DNA of 64,000 nucleotides from Bolinopsis microptera (lineage: Eukaryota > Ctenophora > Tentaculata > Lobata > Bolinopsidae): positions 10,727,113 to 10,791,112 of the forward strand of contig NC_087081.1 of assembly GCF_026151205.1 (NCBI RefSeq), written 5' to 3'. Below the pieces are notes generated by a model that made no database searches, was not told the DNA's origin, and saw only the letters and a program-made list of their open reading frames with translations. A program made the translations under genes and the position numbers. This document shows, in pieces, positions 1 through 13,364 of the stretch (position 1 is its first letter; every line of letters begins with the position of its first letter).

Positions 1-539
1 TCGAATAGTCGTTCAGTGTCAGCTAGAGAACGGGTTGAAAAATTTACGTGACAGTGTGTTGACACACACTGTAACCCCTTTCAATCGCGCGCGAAGCGCG
101 CGCGGCTGGCCTGCCGGCCGGCGTACATGCTTCGCGTGCACGAGAGGTATACATGATACAATGTGTAGCAAGTCGAGTGTAGAGTGAATAGTCATCATCG
201 GGGCTTGCCGAAATATTTTGCATTTTCTTTTGGTCCCGTTTGCAACTTTTTTTTAATACAAATAATATCATGTCTAATCTATGAAACAATATTTTTGTAA
301 TCGTTAAGTTACTATATGCATGTTTCTGTATTACAAATTATTAAATTTTACAGAACAATCTTGTTTAATTTGTTCATTGTAGTGAGTCTGATGAAATGCA
401 AAATGGTAAATTATTCCCAATAAGATTAAGCATTTCTCGGCAAGCTTCTTTTTACTTTTAGAAAGTGCTGCAAAGTAATTAAACCGCTTTCTGAGCACGT
501 GCACGGCTTGCACGCCAATTTTTGTTTTATTCAGTGACC

Positions 540-925
540 AATTATAGTGATCAGTAAAGTATTATTTGTAGCGCGATGCACTAGCAACTAGTGGGCCGCG
601 CCGCGCATCAAATAATTCGCGCCTCAAATTCTTCTCGCAACCGTAGATTGGCAAAATGCACATTGCACTACTGGGCCTCGCCGATCTGGGAAGGATTGAC
701 ATCGTGAATCAAAGTATTATCTATTGTTTGGACTGACCTAGCGCGATATACTACTTTGCAGTATTTTTTCCTTCATTCATATTTCGAAGGAAAGGCCAGT
801 GCTACTAAACACTAAAATAACTTAAACGTGTATCATCCATCAAGTATGGAGGTTGATTCACGATGTCAATCCTTCGCAGCTCGGTGAGGCACAGTGGTGC
901 ATCTCGCCGATCTACCGAAGGATTG
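540..925. mobile_element. MITE-like inverted-repeat element, degenerate
   Basis: The stretch around 676-712 (GCCTCGCCGATCTGGGAAGG onward, then TTGACATCGTGAATCAA) returns inverted at 850-890, as TTGATTCACGATGTCAATCC followed by TTCGCAGCTCGGTGAGGC. The flanks also carry GCGCGATGCAC-type blocks. Related blocks occur at 8620-8740 and 10800-11125, so this is a dispersed family. It encodes no protein. The class (DNA-transposon-derived MITE) is inferred from the inverted repeats; no target duplication was identified. Confidence 0.5.
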
Positions 926-3541
926 ATGCATAACAACAAGACACGCGCTAAAGACGCGCATTTTCTGAGTGATGTTAACGATAGCTTTAAATTCACTGAT
1001 GTCATTATTATTCAGCGTGACCGGTAATAGTTTAAAAATCAGAAGGAGAAAACACATGTTTAAATTACTAAAAAAGGAGTATCACTTTACAGGATTGAAT
1101 TTAAATATAGTCATAATAGATAAGAGAGGAATTTGTTTCCCTTTGAATCAATCAAACTAGATGAATTGTTGTAAATACTTAGATCAAACTATCAATCTAC
1201 AGGCTATCGTCAAACATGTTACAAGGCGTCATCTTCAGTGACATAATAGATAAGAGTTTATTAACTATCATGCCAACTTTAGAGACGGTAACCACATTAA
1301 ACTAAAGTTTTCCCAATCAAAATAAAGGGTTTATACAAAATAAAAGGTTTATGCACTAGACTGCGAGACAATTAACCTTATGCAATGCAGGTTAGTATAA
1401 CTATAATATCGGACTGAGTTGAAATTTCTGAGAGCATGATACCCCAAAATAAATATATGCCTGTGTCTGGCAATAGCGTTCAGATGGCTTCCGAACTTGT
1501 GCGGATAAGATAATATAAAAAATACAAATAAACTATAATAACAATCTGAAAATTAATGTATCAGTACAGATCTTATACTCGAAATCAGGCACTTTCAAAA
1601 CATTTCTCTTAAATTATCTTTCTTAACACCGTTCAATTGTAACTTTAAATTAAAATATTATGATGATCCGGACGATGATAAATATTAAATTACAACTGAT
1701 TATATTTATGGATTTCGGCCTGTCGATGCTGGAAGCTGATCAGCTAATCGTTAATCGTTACCATGTGACAAGAATAGTATGATGAACCTCCCAATCAGTA
1801 TCTATGTATCAAAAGAAAATATTGATCTAATTCAACTCGTCGGGAGCCCTTTTGAAACATCTCGAAGTTAGAGTGCAGAGTGCATGATTACTGATTATCA
1901 GCACGATTGGGTGAAACAAAGACGAAACCGTGTGTTGATTAGAATTAAAAGAGGAAGATATTTAGTGATAAAGTGTGCACTCTTGCATTTAAGTTTTAAT
2001 TGTTAGACTTGTTCGATGTAGGGCCTTTAATTTAACCTAATACTAATGCAGTTACTTAATACTTGGTAAGTCTAGGGAAAACAGGTGCTAGTTGTCGGAA
2101 ATGAAATGGAGTCTGTTCCTGATCGAAGTTACATGATGCTGATAGATTTGATGCAGCTCAGCACTCAGCAGCCACTGTCTTCAAATAGAGTGTTCCAGTT
2201 CTGCAATCTGCAGTCTCAAATGTTTCGCGTAGCTTTTCTTTTCATCGTGGTTATAGAAGACAGACCTGAAGAAATACTAGTATAATGATAATATAGGTAA
2301 ACATGTCCAGAATGAGTAAAATTGTATTATCGGCAAATTTACCTTATGTGAAACCTCCCAACAGGGTGGCGCTGGGCCCAGAAGTAACTGCACACAAGCA
2401 ACCCTTTAATGATCACGCACGTAATTTGTGTGAAAATATGTAACTCATTTACGAAGTCAGTGAAAAGAACCCTACCTTTATTACCACTGTCGATTTTTTG
2501 CTTGTGATGAAGTAGTCCTCGCAAATGTGAGATATGTATGCAGTTTGTTTTTAAAAGTAGGATGTAGTCATAGTCGATGTATAGCGACGGTAGTTTACCA
2601 GCAGCTCCCTGTACAAATAGAAATGTGGTTTTTATATAATATACTACTAAATTAATGAGTACAATGCAGGAATAAAAAAATGTGTCTTAAATGTTTTATA
2701 TTAAATGTGTTATAATTATATTAAACACCTTATATTCGTATAATATGTACTCACAAACAATGATAGTCCCAACCTGTTTTTTAATTGCTTATAATTTAAA
2801 CCTTCTTATAAATATTTAGATGACTGTGTCTGATCTAAAATTGCACGAGAAATAGAGAAGGAGAAATTACGGGCTTAAACGAGCAAACCAGATCGACCGA
2901 TAAATATACACCGGCCAGCCGGCATAATCACCGCTCAGCAATATTCGCGACAGTTCTTGATACCGAGTTACCGTAGCACTGCACGGGTTATTCTAGCTTC
3001 TTAAGCCGATTCTGTGCATCAAGCGAATATGAAGGCATTCAGCTTTTTCGAAATCAAACGTTAATTATTGAAAGTCCAACAATTAACAAATCAATGTGAA
3101 TCACTTTTCCCTGACAAACCTCCTTAATGTAACGAAGTCATCCTCACGACAATCAATAGCGCAGGACATTAGGAGCTCAATCTATAATTTATACTCTAAT
3201 CCACTTCAGGTGAACAATATGGCGACATTCTTTTGACATTGATTTGGTTAACATATGAAATTTTTTAAAATTGGATGGAAGCTGAAAGTAGAGTATTCAT
3301 AAATCGGCTCGCACCAGAAGACTTGTGATGCTACAATCTACATGATGGTGCCAGGCACAAGTAAAACAGAGTTCTCCGGGTAAAGAAAGCATTAATAAAT
3401 GCTATTCAGTATTCATCTATTCAATTATTCAGGTAAGGTGATGTAAACTGTAAAGTGATAAGCTCCAACGTCAACACCATGTTCAATTAAATAAGTTTAA
3501 GTAACCCAATACCAGATCACAGGATTGTTATAGTTACGGAG
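926..3541. other. Non-coding, no recognisable gene
   Basis: AT-rich sequence with only short open frames that show no domain, no coherent splice structure and no family resemblance. No repeat array stands out. Confidence 0.5.
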
Positions 3542-3545
3542 ACTG

Positions 3546-3938
3546 TTGGAAAACGATGCAAACCCAGATCGGACTCCTATCAGAAATAGTCGACCACCGG
3601 TCCAGCCTCCTCAAACTCAAATGCCCCTACCACTACCCCAGACCACATCCACCTCTTCAGCCAGGAACAGCGCTCCCCACTATACCACTACCAGCAGTTC
3701 CTACCGCCTCAGAGGATACACTGCACGTGCCCGTTATTCCTCATGCCTCGTCTTAAATGTCCAGTCCATGAATCCTAGTGCATCAAGTGCGAGTATATGG
3801 GAAGTGCCAAAAATCTCAGCTCTTATTCAGGAGAAATCCAAAAACCACTCGTTACCGTTTATTGCACTTACGGAAACGTGGCTCAAGTCCTACATGTCAG
3901 ACAAATACAAAATGTGCATCACCTCTTTCTCCTGCTGA
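3546..3938 (+). pseudogene. LINE (CR1/L2-like) endonuclease fragment, copy 1
   Basis: An open frame of 130 codons. Its N-terminal 60 residues are Pro/Ser/Thr-rich linker. Residues about 68-120 match the start of an APE-type endonuclease of CR1/L2-like LINEs: LNVQSMNPS, then a region on picking an interval to read (ALIQEKSKNHSLPF), then IALTETWL, which contains the conserved catalytic-region E-T-W. The frame stops about 18 residues later, far short of a full endonuclease-RT protein, so this is a truncated relic. Its 3' part is repeated at 4.93 and 6.18 kb. Confidence 0.7.
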
Positions 3939-4854
3939 GCAGAACCTCCCCCTTAAAAGTAAACAAATCTGCATCGCCTCCCAACGACAATCCAGATATA
4001 TTAAGCAGCAGAGACAATCATTTAAGGAGACTTCGATATCTATCAGGATCATGATTATACTGCCTGAGAACTCAGCACTTCAGGATGAAACATATAATAT
4101 TTGGTTTTCTCGATTTCATTCATATTTAGACAGAAGTCCGTGTAGATAATTGGTTATAGAATAATTGGATATAATTTTATGCGAAGTTGTGTCTGCGAAA
4201 ATATACGTGTGAACTGGTCATCCCGCAAATGCTGAAAAAGTAGATGTTACCTATCATAAAATAACCGCTCGCACCGTACAGTGTACACGACAGAGTTGTG
4301 ACTGCGTTTACAAATTCTTTATCATATTGATGTGTTGCCATGGCAACCGAAACTCCATCGGAAGATCGGCCTGTAAGGCATAATGATGATAATACACAGT
4401 ATCAAAACATTGCCATTGATATCATAGCAACATTCCAGAGATTAGATTATGTGTGTGTAAGAAAATGTATGTTATAGTATTATACAGTCTGCTAGAACAT
4501 TCCGTTTACACATGGTGGCCGATAACAACTTGTTTAATTTATCTCCGAATTACACACAAATTTCTGAAAGTTTCGTAGACTTAAATCAATTACAGAGGGT
4601 GTGGCTATTGGCCAGCCCCTCTATTTCACTATTATGGTTGAAACTATAAGAATACAGATTATATTGTTACAGTGATTTTACAAAAGTCGAAACAGTAAAC
4701 ACCAATTTGTAGGATACTTTAAATCACACCAAAATTGGTCCCAGAATGCAATGAAATCTGATGGCGTCTTTTCAGTGAAAAAGAGGCCACACTCTCTGTA
4801 ATTGATTAAAGTTTACGAGACCTTTAGAAAATGAGTTATATAACTTGCAACTTA

Positions 4855-4896
4855 AACTAAGATAAATTGAGTATTTATACTCAATTTATCTTAGTT
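4855..4896. repeat. Short perfect hairpin (copy at 6102-6143)
   Basis: AACTAAGATAAATTGAGTAT is followed almost at once by its reverse complement (arms about 20 bp, 2-bp loop). It lies at the end of the 1.25-kb unit and is duplicated with it. Confidence 0.85.
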
Positions 4897-4992
4897 GCAT
4901 GAGTAATATATATATATACCTACTACCCACTATACCACTACCAGCAGTTCCTACCGCCTCAGAGGATACACTGCACGTGCCCGTTATTCCTC

Positions 4993-5187
4993 ATGCCTCG
5001 TCTTAAATGTCCAGTCCATGAATCCTGTGCATCAAGTGCGAGTATATGGGAAGTGCCAAAAATCTCAGCTCTTATTCAGGAGAAATCCAAAAACCACTCG
5101 TTACCGTTTATTGCACTTACGGAAACGTGGCTCAAGTCCTACATGTCAGACAAATACAAAATGTGCATCACCTCTTTCTCCTGCTGA
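4993..5187 (+). pseudogene. LINE endonuclease fragment, copy 2
   Basis: Second tandem copy of the endonuclease relic. It again contains IALTETWLKSYMSD and ends at the same stop. A 2-base difference upstream (CCTAGTGCATC against CCTGTGCATC) puts the start of the conserved block in another frame from copy 1, so it is a broken copy. Confidence 0.65.
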
Positions 5188-6239
5188 GCAGAACCTCCCC
5201 CTTAAAAGTAAACAAATCTGCATCGCCTCCCAACGACAATCCAGATATATTAAGCAGCAGAGACAATCATTTAAGGAGACTTCGATATCTATCAGGATCA
5301 TGATTTTACTGCCTGAGAACTCAGCACTTCAGGATGAAACATATAATATTTGGTTTTCTCGATTTCATTCATATTTAGGCAGAAGTCCGTGTAGATAATT
5401 GGTTATAGAATAATTGGATATAATTTTATGCGAAGTTGTGTCTGCGAAAATATACGTGTGAACTGGTCATCCCGCAAATGCTGAAAAAGTAGATGTTACC
5501 TATCATAAAATAACCGCTCGCACCGTACAGTGTACACGACAGAGTTGTGACTGCGTTTACAAATTCTTTATCATATTGATGTGTTGCCATGGCAACCGAA
5601 ACTCCATCGGAAGATCGGCCTGTAAGGCATAATCATGATAATACAGTATCAAAACATTGCCATTGATATCATAGCAACATTCCAGAGATTAGATTATGTG
5701 TGTGTAAGAAAATGTATGTTATAGTATTATACAGTCTGCTAGAACATTCCGTTTACACATGGTGGCCGATAACAACTTGTTTAATTTATCTCCGAATTAC
5801 ACACAAATTTCTGAAAGTTTCGTAGACTTAAATCAATTACAGAGGGTGTGGCTATTGGCCAGCCCCTCTATTTCACTATTATGGTTGAAACTATAAGAAT
5901 ACAGATTATATTGTTACAGTGATTTTACAAAAGTCGAAACAGTAAACACCAATTTGTAGGATACTTTAAATCACACCAAAATTGGTCCCAGAATGCAATG
6001 AAATCTGATGGCGTCTTTTCAGTGAAAAAGAGGCCACACTCTCTGTAATTGATTAAAGTTTACGAGACCTTTAGAAAATGAGTTATATAACTTGCAACTT
6101 AAACTAAGATAAATTGAGTATTTATACTCAATTTATCTTAGTTGCATGAGTAATATATATATATACCTACTACCCACTATACCACTACCAGCAGTTCCTA
6201 CCGCCTCAGAGGATACACTGCACGTGCCCGTTATTCCTC

Positions 6240-6500
6240 ATGCCTCGTCTTAAATGTCCAGTCCATGAATCCTGTGCATCAAGTGCGAGTATATGGGAAG
6301 TGCCAAAAATCTCAGCTCTTATTCAGGAGAAATCCAAAAACCACTCGTTACCGTTTATTGCACTTACGGAAACGTGGCTCAAGTCCTACATGTCAGACAC
6401 AATAAAAATTGTTCTAGTTTTCTCTGCTGGTCGAACCTCAACACATAAAATAGTTAAAACAAAATCTGCATCGACCTCAACGTACAATACCTATCGATAA
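6240..6500 (+). pseudogene. LINE endonuclease fragment, copy 3, corrupted
   Basis: Same IALTETWLKSYMSD block as copies 1 and 2, but after about 6398 the sequence departs through many small indels. The 3' extension of the frame is therefore not biologically meaningful. Confidence 0.55.
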
Positions 6501-9500
6501 TTAAGCAGCAATGCACTATATCATTAAGGTATAACATTCGATCATATATCAGATCTGAACTTGATAGACTGCCTGAGAACTCAGCATTCGAGATAAACAT
6601 TACGTGATTTCTCGAATATACCAATTCTCATTTAGCAGAGTTTCTATGCTAGAATAATCTCTTTTATAAGAATAATTGTTGATATAAATTCTGTTATCAT
6701 AATTATAGTGTCATGCAATATTGATACCGATGTGACCACTATGGATCCGCTAAATGCTGAAAATGTAGACTCTTACCACCTTATGCAAGATGAGATACCG
6801 TCGCAACGTACAGTTGTGAGGACGACATGGGTTCTTTGACATTTGCTGTAGGTTACAAGTATCTTATCAGATATGATAATGATTGCACACAGTCTGGCAA
6901 CAGATCTAACTTCATCACGCCGAAGATGGCACTGTATAAGACATAGCCACGATGTAAACAGTATCAAAACATTGTCCATTGATAAAATAGCAAGTACAAC
7001 ACCGAGAGTTAGGTTACTGGTGTCTCGATAATTGATAGTGTTGTTATAGTCAATATAAGTCTGCATAGGTCACAATCCCAGTTTATAGCGAGTCGGACCA
7101 TCAAAACAGATTGCTGAATCTCATAAAACTCTACTACGAATTTACACAGACTAAATTCAAGCGAAAGAATTGTCTGTTAATTATCAATCAAATTAGCACC
7201 GGGGTAGTTGGCTATTGGCAGCCCCTATGTCACTATTACGGTGATAGAAGGAATAAGCAGCACTTTAAGGATTAATTTTATCAGGAACAAGGAGTGGTAG
7301 GTAAGTAAAACAATTGGGTAGAGATACTACTTAAGTACACACCAACTAATCTGGTCCACAGTTTAATGCAATGAATCGATGCGTTATTTGACAATCGTGA
7401 TAGAATTGAGGCAACCCTATGTATAGTTGCAATATACATTATATACAGAGATTCTGAATATATTATATATATTGCTGATACTTAAAATAGATATTTATTA
7501 TTATTTTATTTACTATGAAGTTTCAATCTTACCCTTGCAACCGAGTAATGTCAATAATATATCAACTGCAATCTAATTTATTATTAGACTCAAAACTAAA
7601 TTTTACCAATAATTGCGACATCTTAAGTGAGACAATAAAATAATAAATTTGTGAATCCAGATTATGCCGAGAGAAATTTGCCAACAGACAGTGACGAAGA
7701 ATGTATTACCATACTTCTTAAATTGATATATTAGTCAATCAACACTGAAAATGTTTGATTGTGACAAAGTTTTCTCGAATCCTGGTGTCATACAGTAGAG
7801 TAGCCGCACCAAAATCAACCGTTTATAGTGGAAACATGTAACCATACACACATAACTCATTTCAATTAGCAGCTACTCGAGTGACTGCGGCAGTATTATA
7901 ACATCAAATTCAGCGCAAAAATTGTAAAGCGAACAATTCATGCGGATGTTAATAAATTTCATGTTGAGCTCAAACTCACATGATAATATTTCAATATCGG
8001 ATATTTATAATAATCAATGTACTGGTATTTCGTCACAATGAAACTACAACTTAATAAATTAGTGAAGTTTGAAACAAAGATAACTAGTTTTATCAAACAT
8101 TGAAAAGAAACGATGAAGTTTGCTAGAGATATAGTTTAATTTAAGGGTCATTACTAAAATCTCTATCAACTTGCAATCAAGTGTTAAGTCTAAGATTCTA
8201 CAACCTAAACAAGTACAAAATTACAGCCTTAATTTATGAAATTTTTGATATCAGCCAACATAAGACTTCACAATAATGCATAATGGGTACATACCGATGA
8301 TCGGTTACTAAACATTGATTCATTTATAGTATTGAAGTTTAAAATCTTCTGAATTACTGCTAAGATAACAAAGTTTGAATCACTATATCGTGCATGTCTA
8401 CGAATGAAACCAATATCTAATAATTAAAAAATAGCAGATTCGGTACAAAATAAAGCATACAAATTAAAATCGACAGACTAACTTAAATAATTGAAGAATT
8501 TCGTCGTGAAAGAGTTTATACAGCTATAACGTACGTCTGACTCCATCTAACCAAATATAAGTCGCGTTGAGGAAATTGCACACGCTGTGGTTCATGTTGG
8601 ATTTGCACCACTGTGGTGGAAAGCATTATTGATGCGCGCGCGACCCAGTAGTGCATCGCGCTACAAGTGGGGAGTAACCTTGACGATTAATCTTCCACCT
8701 CGACTCGGCGCCAGTACAATAGGATCGGGTACAAGTAATGACAGTTGAAAATGTCAGAAGGATGGGTATCATTTAGCATTTTTGCTGTAGGTGTAAAGTA
8801 GCTCTTAGTCAAGGAGTATATAAATGACGGCACGACAAGGTTCTGCAACAGATCTCTGAACATGTTATCTTGTGAGCGCCGAGTGAACACTTATAAGAAC
8901 AAGGCCAGCGATGTAAGACAGTATCATTGACTTAGTCCATGCTGGGAGGAAAAAAGCAAGTACAGACGACCGAAAGGAGTCGTGGTTTGGGATCCTGAGT
9001 GGGTCTCGATATTGGATAGTGCTTTTATATATCGGACCATATGATATTCTCAAGGTCACCAAGACGGCACAGTCTTATGGCGGGAGGTAACGGTACCATC
9101 TAAAGAGCAGATTGCTGAATCATACAAGTAAAAACTCTACCGGTACAGCAGTCTTACAGCAGACTGAGATTCAAGCGAAAGAATTGTGCTGTTATAATTA
9201 TGCGGTTAAAGTTCTAGCACCGGGAGTAGTTGTTCGCGGTTTGGAGAGAGCTGAGTAGGCTAGTACGGGATAGAAGGGAAGAAGCAGCTCACTGTTCCAG
9301 ATGGATCTACTTCTTATCAAGGAAGAAGGAGTGGTAGGTATAGTAAGGAAGATTGGAGCCTAAGAGTTAACTTAACATCTAGAGGTACCACAAACTTTAT
9401 CTCGTCGCCAATTGCGAGCTTTAACGGGTTTCCTCAAGTGACTCGATGGTTTAATTGTGACAAATCATGATACGAACTTTGATGAACCCATAATAGTATA

Positions 9501-10950
9501 GTGCAATAATACATTATGATTACAGAGGATCTGATATTTAGATATATATTGCTGTGCTGTAAAAATTGACTTTATTTATTTATATTTATTTACTATGATA
9601 GTATTCTCATAAGTTCTACCCTTGCAACCGAGTACAATGTACATACTAAGTGATATCAAGCTGCAATCTAAAATTTATTAATTGAATCTCAAAATAACTT
9701 CAAATTTTACCTAATAATTGCGACATCGTTGGAAGTGAGAAATAAAATACATTAAATTTTAATCCAATTCTGCGAGAGAAGATTTGCCCAGACAGCTGAC
9801 AAGAATGTATTACCATACTTCCTGTAAATGTGGTAGTTATTAGGTCATATCAAACTTGAAAATTATGTCAAAGTTTTTCTCAGTCTCTGGTGTCAATCAC
9901 CAGTAGAGTGCCCAGCCGCACCAAAACAACCTGCGATTTTTACGTGGGAAACATCGTATAATACACATGCTATACACTCTAGTTTTATAGCAGCTACTGA
10001 TATCATGCGGCAGTATTAATAAGCATACAAATTCAGCGCAAAAAATTGTAAAGACGACACAAATTCATGCGGGATGTTAATAAATGTGTCCATGTTGAAC
10101 TCAAACTCCGACAGAATAATATTTCAAATCGGATATATTATAATTAATCAAATGGTATCTGCTCATGTTCCGTCTATATAAACTACAAAACTTAATAAAT
10201 TAGTGAAGTTCTGAAACAAAGATCACGACTAGGTTTTATCAAAATTGAAAAGAAAACCGATCGAAGTGCACTAGAGATATAGTTTAAGTTTAAAGGGTCA
10301 TCATTACTAAAATCTCTTCCTAGCTCCTAGCAATCAAGTTGTTAATCCTAGTTCTACACCTAAACAAGTACAAAATTACAGCCTTACATTTTGAAATTTT
10401 TCGATATCCAGCTCAACATAAGACTTCGATACCAATAATGCATAATGGGTACATACCGATGATCGGTGTTCGTAAATATTTGATTATTTATAGTATTGAA
10501 GTTTAAAATCTTCCTAATTATGTAAGAATAACAAAAGGAATCACGTACTAGTGTGCTGTTACGAAAAACAACTATTTAATAAAAATAAATTAACAGTATT
10601 CGAGTACAAAATTAAAATACAAACTCTAACATAATCGACAGACAAACTCAATAAATGAAGATTTCGTCGTGAAACGAGCTATATATACAGCTATAACGTA
10701 GCGCTCGACTCCAGTCTGAACCAAAATTAAGTCGCGTTCGTAGGAAATTGACCACCAGCTGCTGGTGGTTCGAATGTTGGTTTGCACACTACTGTGGTTG
10801 CGAGAAGCATTATTTGATGCGCGCGCGACCCAGTAGTGCATCGCGCTACAAGTATGGAGGGAGTAAATTGACGATGTCAATCTTTCCACCTTCGCAGCTC
10901 GGCGCGGCCCAGTACACAATAGTGCATCGGGCTACAAGATAATGACATGC
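6400..10950. other. Indel-ridden, probably mis-assembled repeat block
   Basis: Sequence at 6400-7450 follows the clean units at 3.9-4.9 and 5.15-6.15 kb in order, but with scattered insertions and deletions every few bases. 7500-8740 and 9590-10945 are likewise two noisy versions of one roughly 2.1-kb unit. Segments near 7200 resemble both the clean unit at 5830 and the noisy one at 9230, as if two repeats had been averaged. Open frames here should be ignored. Assembly error is inferred from the error pattern. Confidence 0.65.
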
Positions 10951-11130
10951 ATTGCACCAACATTTCCAAACATGCCGTATTGCATATGTTGCATGTGTTT
11001 ACTTACTGAGTGTTTACTCACTTGTAGCGCGATGCGTTATGTGCCGCGCACTCAACTATGCTTCTCGCTAGATCGGTGAAATGCGCTACTGTGCCTCGCC
11101 AAGCTGCGATGAATTGACATCATCAATTAA
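10800..11130. mobile_element. MITE-like inverted-repeat element, second copy
   Basis: GATGTCAATCTTTCC and CGCAGCTCGGCGCGGCC near 10874-10910 recur inverted at about 11093-11128 (GCCTCGCCAAGCTGCG, TTGACATCATCAA). This is the same family as the element at 540-925. Confidence 0.5.
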
Positions 11131-11159
11131 TTACTCACAACTCACGAAACTTTTTCTAA

Positions 11160-11470
11160 TCAGAGCCTTCGCGCTTACTATGTAATAGCGCGCGCCCGCC
11201 GAAGGCGGCAAGGGAAACAAGTGCAACATAAAATAAGCGCGTTTGGTTAGGTGAACACAAAGCCAAATTAATGTTCACCTGACCATGTGCTTTCGCGCCA
11301 CTGCAGGCGCGCATGTTTCACAAGTAGAAACGCCGGGATCAAGTGCATGCGCGCGCGCCACTTTACTTGATACTACAAGCGCAAGGGCTCTGGTTAGATG
11401 TTAGAGCGACCAAAAGTGTGCCGCGCGGCCGTCGCTTTTTTTTTCAAGCTTCTAAGTGAGGAAGCGAGCA
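11160..11470. other. GC-rich non-coding patch with small inverted repeats
   Basis: Unlike its AT-rich surroundings, this stretch is full of GCGC runs. It includes an inverted pair (GGTGAACAC / GTTCACCTGACC). No gene seen. It lies just past the last exon of the array. Confidence 0.35.
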
Positions 11471-11716
11471 AGAAACTAAGAAGCTAGGTAAAATAAGCCA
11501 TAGATCAACAGACTTGTTAACTATTGCATGGACAAAGAAAGTAAACCGAGAAAGCATTACAGAATAAAAACACTTGTTGTTACTTCATACTTTTTGACAA
11601 CAGACAAAGGAACAGAAATTTTACAGATTTTAATGATATTTCGATTTAAATGATTAAAACCTTTTTTGTTTTTCATATACTAAACAAAACACATTCATTT
11701 TATCATTTATTGGTAT

Positions 11717-11949
11717 TTAAATTCCCTGACCACTTTGGTGTTGTTCGTGATCCTCACTCCCCCTGACACCACGACACATCGTCCCATGCTGATGCTGCAA
11801 CATGTTGTCCCGTCTACTGAACCGCCTTCCACAGAACGTACAAGTGAAGGGTTTCAGACCCAAATGTACTGATCTGATGTGCCGCTGAAGAGTACCAGGG
11901 CAGGCACTCAAAACTTTACTACAGCGTGGGCATTGTTGCGTAATGTTGG
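11717..11949 (-). CDS. T1, distal-most C2H2 terminal exon
   Basis: Encodes 76 residues with two fingers. Finger 1 is CPRC...LQRH-IRSV-H. Finger 2 starts CTFCGRRFSRRD and ends H-HGTM-C, a C2HC form. The acceptor is chosen at TCGAG (11951-11950) because it gives the phase-1 junction of all other exons. It is preceded by a pyrimidine tract and a TTCTAAC branch-point-like motif at 11996-11990. The alternative CTAG at 11997 gives a different phase. AATAAA follows the stop by a few bases. No further exon of this kind is visible at lower coordinates, so this may be the end of the gene. Confidence 0.8.
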
Positions 11950-13236
11950 CTCGACCACGGGGGACGACGGGAGCGAGATAAGGGTAGAGGTTAGAACTAG
12001 AAGAAAAGTTTTGAGCATAGTCTTGTTGTAGAGTCGTTCCTGAGGAAATTGGAGGAATTTAATTTTAATAGAGCTTATTTTATACGCTTCAGAGCATTTA
12101 TTGATTACTATATACTGATAGTGATAGTACAATTTAAATTTCAGCCTTTGTTCAGCTTCAGTGAGTATTTCAACAAGACGGTAGACTGATTAAAATAGGT
12201 TGTTATTAGAGACTTTTTTACGAATTGTAGTCGCGAAAGTTGAAAACAATTGTGCAAAAAATATGCTTAAATTATCTGCTTGTGCCACCTTGCTCATTGC
12301 TGAACTGGGTTTGTACCAGTAAAACAAATATATAAGTGCTATCAATGAAAATGTGAATGTTATAAAATTTCGGCAATGAAATCTTTTTAAACAAATATGT
12401 TAATGTTGGTGTAATTACGTATACGCAACCAAAATTCGGCATGGTGTACGGCATTACAATTACAAACTTTAAATATCATTTTACGAGGCATACAGCAAAT
12501 CGTAACCAAATTGCAAGTTTAAATTTAAAAGTAAAACATAGGATGCATAACGATCTAGGCTTCGAAATCTCATAAACGTGTTGATATGATAAAATAATGA
12601 TGGATTATTTTTTCTAAATTCAGTAGTGCAATATTTAATTAGGTAGTGCGCCATCGACAGTGAGCCGCGCGTGCCGACTGTAGGATGGTTTTTTAGCGCT
12701 AATTTCGGCCAGCACAATTTTCTTCAAACAAATAGATATTAAGTGTTCTTCCCGACCTCCGATTGCAACAAAAATTGGTAAGCTTACTCATAGACTTACA
12801 AGGAAAGTGTCCGAAAAGTTTAAAGCATATCCAACCATCAGACATTATGTTACAGCTAAAAGCAGCGTATTTTGCTCCATTTTGATCACTATATCAACTC
12901 CGATATCCACCAAATTTTTCGGACAGTTGTGAAAGCCCTATTGGAAGGTCTTCGCCAATTTTCAGAATGATCTCATTCAAGGAACTGAAGATATATCCAA
13001 ATAATACGACAAAAATCAACGAATTTGGTCAAATTTGGTCAAATTACGCGAGTTTTACAGCTAATTTTGCTCCAAAAGCCGCGCACCATCAAATATGGCA
13101 TCTAGGCGAAACTCACTGATCTTTCCAAAAAAGTTATGACAAATTTAGTATTGTGAAAATTCTCACAGTCTCTAGAAAACAATGGTACAAAAAATTTTAA
13201 AATCCGAGCAAGTTTATTTTTATGGTGCACCCCCTA
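11950..13236. other. Non-coding interval after T2, no gene recognised
   Basis: Only short open frames on the minus strand, with no domain or splice logic. Stretches such as CAAATTTGGTCAAATTTGGT suggest old repeats. Confidence 0.4.
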
Positions 13237-13364
13237 ATTTAATAATAAATAATTACACATTTCTTATTAGGGCCAGTTACGAACAAAGCATATTGTAATA
13301 TTTTAATAATAAATAATTACACATTTCTTATTAGGGCCAGTTACGAACAAAGCATATTGTAATA
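13237..13364. repeat. 64-bp direct duplication
   Basis: A block containing AATAATAAATAATTACACAT and GGGCCAGTTACGAACAAAGC occurs twice head-to-tail with a 64-bp period. Confidence 0.9.

Larger units (their letters stand above)
3678..6400. repeat. 1.25-kb tandem duplication, two full copies plus a partial third
   Basis: The block beginning CCCACTATACCACTACCAGC occurs at about 3676, 4926 and 6173, giving periods of 1250 and 1247 bp. Copies 1 and 2 are nearly identical over their length, differing by a few substitutions and 3 bp of indel. The third copy is clean only to about 6400, then becomes heavily corrupted. Each unit carries the LINE endonuclease fragment, an AT-rich tail and a short hairpin before the next unit. 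Confidence 0.9.

Noticed and set aside
6773-9062. Open frames in the 6.4-10.9 kb block
   Set aside because: Sequence there is corrupted by indels; frames do not match any repeat-unit coding potential.
12272-12717. Two minus-strand open frames of 60 and 78 codons
   Set aside because: No recognised domain, no acceptor in the array's phase, composition like the surrounding AT-rich DNA.
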